A stretch of 11,486 nt of DNA from Pseudomonadota bacterium (GTDB lineage Bacteria; Pseudomonadota; Alphaproteobacteria; Caulobacterales; Caulobacteraceae): NCBI GenBank assembly GCA_023433585.1, contig JAEZCL010000083.1:1-11486 (forward strand). The letters are read 5' to 3'. The position numbers and the translations under genes were made by a program. Below the pieces are notes generated by a model that saw only the letters and a list, made by a program, of their open reading frames with translations, did no database searches and had not been told where the DNA came from. Positions 1-5,714 of the stretch are shown one piece after another (position 1 is the first letter of the stretch; each line of letters opens with the position of its first letter).

Positions 1-1
1 G

Positions 2-514
2 GCCAAGGTCGCCGAGCGCATCTGGAACCTGTTGCTGGAGGACGCGCGGGTGAAGCCGATCGGGCTGGGCGCGCGGGATTCGCTGAGGCTGGAGGCGGGC
101 CTGCCGCTGTACGGCCACGACGCGGACGAGACCACCAGCCCGGTCGAGGCGGCGCTGAGCTTCGCCATCTCGAAATCGCGCAAGGAACGCGGTGATTTCC
201 CCGGCGCCGAGCGCATCCTGAAGGAGCTTGCGGACGGGCCGTCGCGGGTGCGCGTGGGGCTGCACGTCAAGGAAGGCGCGCCCGCCCGTGAAGGCGCCGA
301 GATCGCCGACGCGGACGCCGCCGTGATCGGCAAGGTGACGTCCGGAGCGCCGTCGCCCACCCTGGGGAAAAACATCGCCATGGGCTATGTGCCGCCCGCG
401 TTTTCTGAACCGGGGACCGAGCTGAAGGTTCTCGTCCGGGGCCGGCCGCTGGCCGCCGAGGTGGTCGCCACCCCGTTCGCCCCGACCCGTTACTATCGCA
501 AACCCAAGTCCTGA
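2..514 (+). CDS. gcvT: Glycine cleavage system T protein (aminomethyltransferase), C-terminal half; 5' end outside window
   Basis: The open frame enters from the left edge and gives 170 residues before TGA at 512-514. T protein takes the aminomethyl group from the lipoyl arm of H protein, releases ammonia and makes 5,10-methylene-tetrahydrofolate; it is cytoplasmic. The segment GARDSLRLEAGLPLYGHD followed by a TSPVEA motif is the typical GcvT signature around the folate-site entrance. The remainder matches the C-terminal barrel domain, with IGKVTSGAPSPTLGKNIAMGYV being very characteristic of the family. About 200 N-terminal residues are missing, so any start codon, promoter or glycine riboswitch upstream cannot be seen. 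gcvH follows after 26 bases, so the two genes are almost certainly one transcription unit. The TTG at 32 is internal, not the start. Confidence 0.95.
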   Translation, partial: AKVAERIWNLLLEDARVKPIGLGARDSLRLEAGLPLYGHDADETTSPVEAALSFAISKSRKERGDFPGAERILKELADGPSRVRVGLHVKEGAPAREGAEIADADAAVIGKVTSGAPSPTLGKNIAMGYVPPAFSEPGTELKVLVRGRPLAAEVVATPFAPTRYYRKPKS

Positions 515-540
515 TCGTCAGGCCCGCAAGGAACGAACCA

Positions 541-906
541 ATGCGCTTCACCAAGGAACATGAGTGGGTCCGCCTGGACGGCGACGTGGTCACCGTCGGC
601 ATCTCGAAACACGCCGCCGATGCGCTGGGCGACGTGGTGTTCGTCGAGACGCCCGACGTCGGCAAGACCGTGAAGACGGGCGACAGCTTCGCCGTGGTCG
701 AAAGCGTCAAGGCGGCCTCGGACATCTATGCGCCGGTGGACGGCGAGGTGGTCGAGGCCAACGCCGTCCTGGCCTCGGCGCCCGAGACCGTCAACGCCGA
801 CCCGCAAGGCGACGGCTGGTTCGCCCGGATCAAGGTGGCGGACGCCTCCGCCCTTGAGGGCCTGATGGATCAGGCCGCCTACGATCAGTACCTGACCACG
901 CTCTGA
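541..906 (+). CDS. gcvH: Glycine cleavage system H protein (lipoyl carrier)
   Basis: This 121-residue protein is a lipoyl-domain carrier that shuttles the aminomethyl intermediate from P protein to T protein and is reoxidised by dihydrolipoamide dehydrogenase. The lipoylation motif VVESVKAASDIYAP is present, with the modified lysine at residue 57. The N-terminus (FTKEHEWVRLDGD) and the segment GDVVFVETPDVG are classic for the family, and the length is close to the usual 120-130. The start is supported by AAGGAA at 528-533, seven bases before the ATG. gcvT lies 26 bases upstream. Downstream, the usual tight spacing to gcvPA is broken by 212 bases of hairpin repeats. All key residues look intact. 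Confidence 0.98.
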   Translation: MRFTKEHEWVRLDGDVVTVGISKHAADALGDVVFVETPDVGKTVKTGDSFAVVESVKAASDIYAPVDGEVVEANAVLASAPETVNADPQGDGWFARIKVADASALEGLMDQAAYDQYLTTL

Positions 907-915
907 TACTTGTCA

Positions 916-945
916 TCCCGGACAGCGCGAAGCGCTGATCCGGGA
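916..945 (+). repeat. Hairpin 1 of the REP-like cluster
   Basis: TCCCGGA (916-922) pairs with TCCGGGA (939-945). CAGCGC (923-928) pairs with GCGCTG (932-937) across the three-base loop GAA. One unpaired A at 938 bulges from the right arm. The result is 13 base pairs in total. There is no T-tract after it, so it is not an intrinsic terminator. Confidence 0.75.
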
Positions 946-965
946 CGGGCAAGCCTCTCTCCAAC

Positions 966-993
966 ATCCCGGAGAGCCTAGCTCATCCGGGAT
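966..993 (+). repeat. Hairpin 2 of the REP-like cluster
   Basis: ATCCCGGA (966-973) pairs with TCCGGGAT (986-993). GAGC (974-977) pairs with GCTC (981-984) across the loop CTA. An unpaired A at 985 sits in the same place as the bulge in the hairpin at 916-945. The inner stem sequences differ between the two while pairing is kept. Confidence 0.75.
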
Positions 994-1016
994 AAGCGCC
1001 GAATGACCTTCTCCGT

Positions 1017-1048
1017 GTCCCGGTTCAGCCCTGTGGGCCGACCGGGAC
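1017..1048 (+). repeat. Hairpin 3 of the REP-like cluster
   Basis: GTCCCGGT (1017-1024) pairs with ACCGGGAC (1041-1048). An inner stem of CAGCCC (1026-1031) against GGGCCG (1035-1040) has one A-C mismatch, a TGT loop and a bulged T at 1025. It has the same outer arms as its neighbours but a less perfect inner stem. Confidence 0.65.
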
Positions 1049-1069
1049 GAAACACACTGCCACACTCCG

Positions 1070-1099
1070 TCCCGGCTCTCCGCTTCGCTTCGGCCGGGA
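1070..1099 (+). repeat. Hairpin 4 of the REP-like cluster
   Basis: TCCCGGC (1070-1076) pairs with GCCGGGA (1093-1099). The interior is a looser CTTCG-containing region with little regular pairing. Its right arm runs into the 13-bp terminal inverted repeat (1094-1106), which in turn contains the first bases of the gcvPA ribosome binding site. Confidence 0.6.
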
Positions 1100-1103
1100 T
1101 GAC

Positions 1104-1110
1104 AAGGTGA
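1104..1110 (+). promoter_or_regulatory. Ribosome binding site of gcvPA, overlapping the end of the repeat cluster
   Basis: AAGGTGA at 1104-1110 lies eight bases before the ATG at 1119 and is the only good Shine-Dalgarno candidate. Its first three bases (AAG) are the last three bases of the right-hand copy of the 13-bp inverted repeat. The repeat therefore supplies part of the translation start signal. Confidence 0.6.
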
Positions 1111-1118
1111 ACTGAACC

Positions 1119-2462
1119 ATGCGCTACCTTCCCCTGACGCCTGACGACCGCGCGGCCATGCTGGCCGCCATCGGGGCGAAATCGATCGATGACCTGTTCG
1201 TGGACGTGCCCGCCGCCGCCCGGCGCGACGGCCTGGTCGACCTGCCGCGCGTGGCCGGGGAGTTGGAGGTCGAGCGCGCGCTGGGCGCCATGGCGGGGAA
1301 GAACGTCGCCGCCGGGTCGGTTCCGTTCTTCTGCGGGGCGGGCGCCTATCGCCACCACGTCCCGGCCACGGTGGATCATGTGATCCAGCGGTCGGAGTTC
1401 CTGACCAGCTACACGCCCTATCAGCCGGAAATCGCCCAGGGCACGCTGCAGTATCTGTACGAGTTCCAGACCCAGGTGGCGAACCTGACCGGGATGCCGG
1501 TGGCCAACGCCTCGCTCTATGACGGCTCGACCGGCATGGCCGAGGGCGTGCTGATGGCCACGCGGGTGACGCGCCGGAACAAGGCGGTGATCTCCGGCGG
1601 CGTGCATCCACACTATGTGGCGGCCACCGAGACGGTGGTTCATGCGCTGGGCGTTGAGACCCAGGTGCTGGCCCCGGCGGTGGACGCCGAGGCGGCGGTG
1701 ATCGAGTCCATCGGGCCGGACACGGCCTGTGTCGTGGTTCAGACGCCGAACGTGTTCGGCACGGCCACGGACGTGACGAAGATCGCCGAGGCGGCCCAGG
1801 CGGCGGGCGCCCTGCTGATCGTCGTGGTGACGGAAGCCGTTTCGATGGGCCTTCTGAAATCGCCCGGCGAGATGGGCGCGGACATCGTGGCGGCCGAGGG
1901 CCAATCCATCGGCAACGCCCTGAATTTCGGCGGGCCCTATGTCGGGCTGTTCTCGACCCGCGAAAAGCTGGTGCGCCAGATGCCCGGGCGTCTGTGCGGC
2001 GAGACCGAGGACGCGGAGGGGCGGCGCGGGTTCGTCCTGACCCTCAGCACCCGCGAACAGCACATTCGCCGCGACAAGGCGACATCGAATATCTGCACCA
2101 ATTCCGGGCTCTGCACCCTGGCGTTCAGCATTCACATGAGCCTGCTGGGCGAGACGGGCCTGCGCCGCCTGGCCCTGCTGAACCATGAAAAGGCGCTGGC
2201 GACCCGCGACGCGGTGGCCGCCGTGCCGGGCGTCGAGGTTCTGACCCCGCGCTTCTTCACCGAGTTCGCGGGGAAGCTGCCCAGGAACGCGGCCGAGGTG
2301 GTCGATGAACTGGCCGGGCGCGGCGTGCTGGCGGGCGTGCCCTACGGCCGCCTGAACCCCGGCGCCGGGATGGACGATGTGCTGCTGATCGCGGCGACCG
2401 AGACGACGACGGAGACGGATATCGCGACGCTGGCTTCTGAACTGAAGGCGGTGCTGCGATGA
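1119..2462 (+). CDS. gcvPA: Glycine dehydrogenase (decarboxylating) subunit 1, P protein N-terminal half
   Basis: This 447-residue protein is the alpha-type subunit of the two-subunit P protein, the PLP enzyme that decarboxylates glycine and loads the aminomethyl group onto GcvH. It lacks the PLP lysine, which is in GcvPB. Family hallmarks are visible: FLTSYTPYQPEIAQGTLQ (residues 94-111), the YDGST segment starting at residue 134, the EGQSIGNALNFGGPYVG stretch and the RDKATSNICTNSGL motif. The length is normal for the family. The ATG at 1119 is supported by AAGGTGA eight bases upstream. The stop TGA at 2460-2462 overlaps the ATG of the next small gene by four bases (ATGA), which suggests translational coupling. 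In many relatives gcvPB follows directly. Confidence 0.97.
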   Translation: MRYLPLTPDDRAAMLAAIGAKSIDDLFVDVPAAARRDGLVDLPRVAGELEVERALGAMAGKNVAAGSVPFFCGAGAYRHHVPATVDHVIQRSEFLTSYTPYQPEIAQGTLQYLYEFQTQVANLTGMPVANASLYDGSTGMAEGVLMATRVTRRNKAVISGGVHPHYVAATETVVHALGVETQVLAPAVDAEAAVIESIGPDTACVVVQTPNVFGTATDVTKIAEAAQAAGALLIVVVTEAVSMGLLKSPGEMGADIVAAEGQSIGNALNFGGPYVGLFSTREKLVRQMPGRLCGETEDAEGRRGFVLTLSTREQHIRRDKATSNICTNSGLCTLAFSIHMSLLGETGLRRLALLNHEKALATRDAVAAVPGVEVLTPRFFTEFAGKLPRNAAEVVDELAGRGVLAGVPYGRLNPGAGMDDVLLIAATETTTETDIATLASELKAVLR

Positions 2463-2782
2463 AGGCCATCACGCTCGCTAAAGAAGAGCTTCATGAAAAT
2501 ATTCTCGACCGCCATCCGGGATTGAACGGGTCTGAGATCGTTCTCGTTGACGGGGATTTCGCAAGGCAGTCCATCCCTTATGTCGCTTGGAATGTCTGGT
2601 CTCTGACCCCCGATGGTGATGTCGAATGGACGGTCAAGGGATTGCCCTCCGGCTTGCCCCACGATCATTTCGTCAGCCTCTACGATCACGAAGGCGAGCT
2701 GCGTGTGGCTACTTGGGGCGGGCACCATTACCGGCTCAACAAGACCGATGGTTCGGTCGAACATCTGTTCTTTGGCAAATAG
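2459..2782 (+). CDS. Small hypothetical protein inserted between gcvPA and gcvPB, low G+C
   Basis: This 107-residue protein is of unknown function. It has no signal peptide, membrane segment or cysteine, so it is probably cytoplasmic. The pattern is beta-rich: a tryptophan cluster WNVWSLTPDGDVEW (residues 44-57), then FVSLYDHEGELRVATWGG (71-88) and a closing YRLNKTDGSVEHLFFGK (91-107). This resembles a repeated 'display G-x-hydrophobic, W/T-W-x-G, tG-x-hydrophobic, F-x-K' layout I recall from small orphan proteins with propeller-blade-like strands, but that likeness is from memory and weak. Its ATG overlaps the gcvPA stop, and GAAGG at 2444-2448 inside gcvPA can serve as ribosome binding site. 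It ends nine bases before gcvPB. My count gives about 54% G+C against about 70% in a neighbouring gcvPA line, with codons such as AAA, GAA, AAT and ATT that its neighbours avoid. This is consistent with recent acquisition. A role in glycine metabolism should not be assumed. Confidence 0.75.
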   Translation: MKAITLAKEELHENILDRHPGLNGSEIVLVDGDFARQSIPYVAWNVWSLTPDGDVEWTVKGLPSGLPHDHFVSLYDHEGELRVATWGGHHYRLNKTDGSVEHLFFGK

Positions 2783-2791
2783 GCGAAAAAC

Positions 2792-4372
2792 ATGAGCACC
2801 ATGAACACGGTGGGACGCCCCACGACGCCGAATACGGTCGAGACCAAGCCCGACACCCTGACCGGCGGTCGCGGCCTGTTGCAGGACGAGGGGCTGATCT
2901 TCGAGAGCGAGGGCTGGGGCAAGACCGGCGTCGACCTGCCGGAGCCGAAGACCGATGCGTCGGACCTGGGCGATCTGGTGCGGGCCGACCCCATCGGTCT
3001 GCCGGGGCTCAGCGAGCCGGAAGCCATGCGCCACTATGTGCGGCTGAGCCAGAAGAACCACGCCATTGATCTGGCGATCTATCCGCTGGGCTCGTGCACC
3101 ATGAAGCACAACCCGCGCCTGAACGAGAAGATGGCGCGCCTGCCGGGCTTTTCCGACATTCACCCGCTGCAGCCGCAATCGACGGTGCAGGGGGCGCTGG
3201 AGCTGATGGACAGCCTTGCCCACTGGCTGACGACCCTGACCGGGATGCCGGCGGTGGCGCTGTCGCCCAAGGCGGGCGCGCACGGTGAGCTGTGCGGCCT
3301 GATGGCCATTCGTGCGGCGCACCGGGCGGCGGGCCAGGGCCTGCGCTCGGCCAATCCGCGCAACAAGGTGCTGGTGCCCACCAGCGCCCACGGCACCAAC
3401 CCGGCCACCGCCGCCTTCGTCGGCTATCAGGTGGTCGAGGTGGCCCAGACCGACGACGGCCGGGTGGACGTGGCGGACCTGGCGTCCAAGCTGGGCGACG
3501 ACGTGGCCGCCATCATGGTGACCAACCCCAACACCTGCGGGCTGTTCGAGCGCGACATCCTGGAGATCAGCCGCCTGACCCATGAGGCGGGGGCGTATTT
3601 CTATTGCGACGGCGCCAATTTCAACGCCATCGTCGGCCGGGTGCGGCCGGGCGACCTGGGCGTCGACGCCATGCACATCAACCTGCACAAGACCTTCTCG
3701 ACGCCCCACGGCGGCGGCGGGCCGGGCGCCGGTCCGGTGGTGCTGTCCGAGGCCCTGGCCCCGTTCGCCCCGGCCCCCTGGGTGGTCGGCGGCGAGAGCG
3801 GCTTCAAGCTGGTGGAGTTCGCGGAAGATGAGGCGGAGCAGGCGTTCGGCCGCCTGTGCGCCTTCCAGGGCCAGATGGGCATGTATGTGCGCGCCCTGTC
3901 TTACATGATGTCCCACGGTTCGGACGGTCTGCGCCAGGTGGCCGAGGACGCGGTGCTGAACGCCAACTACATCAAGGCCCGCCTTCAGGACCTGATGAGC
4001 CCGGCCTTCCCCGACGGCCCGTGCATGCACGAGGTGCTGTTCGACGACGAATGGCTGAAGGGCCCGGACGTGACGACGCTCGATTTCGCCAAGGCCATGA
4101 TCGACGAGGGCTTCCACCCCATGACCATGTATTTCCCGCTGGTCGTGCATGGGGCCATGCTGATCGAGCCGACCGAGACGGAGTCCAAGGCCGAGATGGA
4201 TCGGTTCATCGAGGCCATGCGCCTGCTGGCCCAGGCCGCCAAGGCCGGTGACACCGACCGCTTCAAGGGCGCCCCCTTCCACGCCCCCATGCGCCGCCTG
4301 GACGAAACCCGCGCCGCCCGCCAGCCGATCCTGCGCTGGACCGCCCCGGAAGGCAGCAACCGGGCGGCGTAA
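2792..4372 (+). CDS. gcvPB: Glycine dehydrogenase (decarboxylating) subunit 2, P protein C-terminal half
   Basis: This 526-residue protein is the PLP-carrying subunit of the two-subunit P protein. The Schiff-base lysine is K300 in the motif NLHKTFSTPHGGGGPGAGP. Other landmarks are LGSCTMKHNPR (around residue 101), AGAHGEL (161-167) next to the cofactor pocket, SAHGTNPATAA (198-208) and DGANFNAIVG (from 273). The length is typical of alphaproteobacterial GcvPB. The start at 2792 has only a weak site (AGGCGA around 2781-2786, overlapping the stop of the preceding small gene), so translation may depend on coupling. A second ATG at 2801 is possible. The gene ends at TAA 4370-4372, four bases before a strong terminator, so it is the last gene of the operon. 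No damage is seen. Confidence 0.97.
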   Translation: MSTMNTVGRPTTPNTVETKPDTLTGGRGLLQDEGLIFESEGWGKTGVDLPEPKTDASDLGDLVRADPIGLPGLSEPEAMRHYVRLSQKNHAIDLAIYPLGSCTMKHNPRLNEKMARLPGFSDIHPLQPQSTVQGALELMDSLAHWLTTLTGMPAVALSPKAGAHGELCGLMAIRAAHRAAGQGLRSANPRNKVLVPTSAHGTNPATAAFVGYQVVEVAQTDDGRVDVADLASKLGDDVAAIMVTNPNTCGLFERDILEISRLTHEAGAYFYCDGANFNAIVGRVRPGDLGVDAMHINLHKTFSTPHGGGGPGAGPVVLSEALAPFAPAPWVVGGESGFKLVEFAEDEAEQAFGRLCAFQGQMGMYVRALSYMMSHGSDGLRQVAEDAVLNANYIKARLQDLMSPAFPDGPCMHEVLFDDEWLKGPDVTTLDFAKAMIDEGFHPMTMYFPLVVHGAMLIEPTETESKAEMDRFIEAMRLLAQAAKAGDTDRFKGAPFHAPMRRLDETRAARQPILRWTAPEGSNRAA

Positions 4373-4375
4373 GAG

Positions 4376-4403
4376 AAATCCTCCCCCAGTGGGGGAGGAT
4401 TTT
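4376..4403 (+). terminator. Intrinsic terminator of the gcv operon
   Basis: A perfect 12-bp stem, 4376-4387 (AAATCCTCCCCC) with 4391-4402, has a three-base loop AGT and is followed by the end of a TTTT run (4400-4403). The A-tract/T-tract symmetry means it could also work on the opposite strand. It starts three bases after the gcvPB stop codon. Confidence 0.85.
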
Positions 4404-4441
4404 CTGCCGATCCCCTAGCTTCCGTCACATCGGGGGACGAT

Positions 4442-5692
4442 ATGGGGCCGATGTCTTTCCCTGTGTCTGCTTCCGCCGTCCCGCCGCATCCCGGTCTGGG
4501 GTTCAAGGCGTTCGTCTTCACCATCGCGGTGCTGATGGCGCTGAACGCCCTGGCCATCGACGCCATGCTGCCGGCGCTGCCGCAGATCGGGAGCGAACTG
4601 GGCGTGCTGGCCGACAATGACCGCCAGTGGGTGGTGACGGCCTATCTGCTGGGCTTCGGCGGGGCGCAGATCGTCTATGGGCCGCTGGCCGACCGGTTCG
4701 GGCGCAAGCCGCTCTTGCTGATCGGCCTGGTGATCTACACCGTGTTCGGTCTGCTGGCGGCTCTGGCGCCGACTTTCGAGACGCTGTTGGCTGCGCGCGT
4801 GGTTCAGGGGATCGGGGCGGCGTCCCTGCGGGTTCTGGCCGTCTCCATCGTGCGCGACTGCTATTCGGGGCGGACCATGGCGCGAGTCATGTCCCTGGCC
4901 TTCATCGTCTTTCTGGCGGTGCCGATCATCGCCCCCAGCATCGGCCAACTGGTGCTGATCTTCGCCGAGTGGCGGGCCATCTTCCTGGTGCTGGGGGCGG
5001 CCGGGGCGGCGGCCCTGGTCTGGTGCGCCATGAAGCTGCCGGAGACGCTGCATCCCGAATACCGCCTGCCCATCAAAATCAGGCGCATCGCGGCGGGGTT
5101 CCGCGAGACCCTGACCCATCGTCAGGCCGCCGGCTACATGCTGGCCATGATGATGATTACCGGCGCCCTGTTCGGCTTCATCAATTCGGCCCAGCAGATC
5201 TTCGCCGACACGTTTGGACGGCCCGGCGTGTTTCCCGTCGCCTTCGCAGGCATCGCGGCGGCCATCGCCGTGACCTCGATCCTGAACGCGCGTCTGGTGG
5301 AGCGGCTGGGGATGCGGCTTCTGTCGCATGTGGCCCTGTTCGGCTTCATCGGCACGGCCATGCTGCACACGGTGATCGCCGCCTCGGGGCACGAGGCGAT
5401 GTGGACCTTCATCGCCCTGCAGGCCGCGACCATGGGCTTTTTCGGCCTGATCCCCGGCAATTTCGGGGCCATGGCCATGCAGCCGCTGGGCCATATCGCG
5501 GGCACGGCGTCCTCGGCCCAGGGGCTGGTGACGACCGTGGGCGGAGCCCTGATCGGCTTCTTCATCGGCCAGCATTACGACGGCACCACCGTGCCCATGT
5601 CGCTGGGTTTCGTGGTCTGCGGCCTGGGCGCCCTGGCCTTCGTGCTGTGGGCGGAGAAGGGGCGGCTGTTCAAGGGGCATGAGCCGGCCTGA
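4442..5692 (+). CDS. MFS transporter, Bcr/CflA-like (DHA1 drug:H+ antiporter type)
   Basis: This 416-residue inner-membrane protein has the size and alternating hydrophobic segments of a 12-helix major facilitator transporter. The first helix carries ALAIDAMLPALP (D40), and motif A GPLADRFGRK is at residues 80-89. Motif B, RVVQGIGAAS, is at 119-128, followed by the SIVRD segment (R138, D139) that is common in the Bcr/CflA multidrug-efflux group. A central basic loop (around KIRRIAAGF) separates the two six-helix halves. The likely role is proton-driven export of a small molecule; the substrate cannot be told from sequence. The start at 4442 has GGGGGA (4432-4437) four bases upstream; the ATG at 4451 in the same frame is an alternative. 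The gcv terminator precedes it, and only 38 bases are left for its own promoter, in which I see no clear consensus. The next transporter gene follows closely. Confidence 0.9.
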   Translation: MGPMSFPVSASAVPPHPGLGFKAFVFTIAVLMALNALAIDAMLPALPQIGSELGVLADNDRQWVVTAYLLGFGGAQIVYGPLADRFGRKPLLLIGLVIYTVFGLLAALAPTFETLLAARVVQGIGAASLRVLAVSIVRDCYSGRTMARVMSLAFIVFLAVPIIAPSIGQLVLIFAEWRAIFLVLGAAGAAALVWCAMKLPETLHPEYRLPIKIRRIAAGFRETLTHRQAAGYMLAMMMITGALFGFINSAQQIFADTFGRPGVFPVAFAGIAAAIAVTSILNARLVERLGMRLLSHVALFGFIGTAMLHTVIAASGHEAMWTFIALQAATMGFFGLIPGNFGAMAMQPLGHIAGTASSAQGLVTTVGGALIGFFIGQHYDGTTVPMSLGFVVCGLGALAFVLWAEKGRLFKGHEPA

Positions 5693-5702
5693 GCAAGGTG
5701 CT

Positions 5703-5708
5703 AAAGGG
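5703..5708 (+). promoter_or_regulatory. Ribosome binding site deciding the start of the second transporter
   Basis: AAAGGG at 5703-5708 stands six bases before the ATG at 5715. The upstream in-frame ATG at 5679 has AAGGGG only one base away, which is too close. The 5715 start is therefore preferred, giving a protein that begins MTSAWRNALHY. Confidence 0.65.
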
Positions 5709-5714
5709 CCGGTC

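Larger units (their letters stand above)
909..1106. repeat. REP-like hairpin cluster bounded by a 13-bp inverted repeat
   Basis: CTTGTCATCCCGG at 909-921 is repeated as an exact reverse complement, CCGGGATGACAAG, at 1094-1106. Between and including these ends lie four consecutive palindromes with TCCCGG-type left arms and CCGGGA-type right arms: 916-945, 966-993, 1017-1048 and 1070-1099. The whole 907-1118 gap between gcvH and gcvPA is otherwise without a gene. The pattern resembles repetitive extragenic palindromes, here as a composite cluster. I see no clear target-site duplication at the flanks and no transposase. Clusters like this often act as RNA processing or stability elements inside operons, but that role is inference here. 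Confidence 0.75.

Noticed and set aside
978..2186. 402-codon minus-strand open frame across the repeat cluster and gcvPA
   Set aside because: It spans hairpin repeats and is antisense to a conserved enzyme gene, with no plausible ribosome binding site or domain.
2342..4282. Long minus-strand open frame (646 codons) opposite gcvPA, the small gene and gcvPB
   Set aside because: It is the antisense shadow of GC-rich genes with strong family matches on the plus strand; its product is rich in His, Gly, Arg and Gln and has no recognisable domain.
4407..4437. Small pairing of TCCCC (4411-4415) with the GGGGA of the transporter ribosome binding site
   Set aside because: Five base pairs is too little to claim a regulatory hairpin.
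5679..5714. ATG 5679 as start of the second transporter, overlapping the first gene
   Set aside because: Its possible ribosome binding site is only one base away, whereas ATG 5715 has AAAGGG at good spacing and gives a family-like N-terminus.
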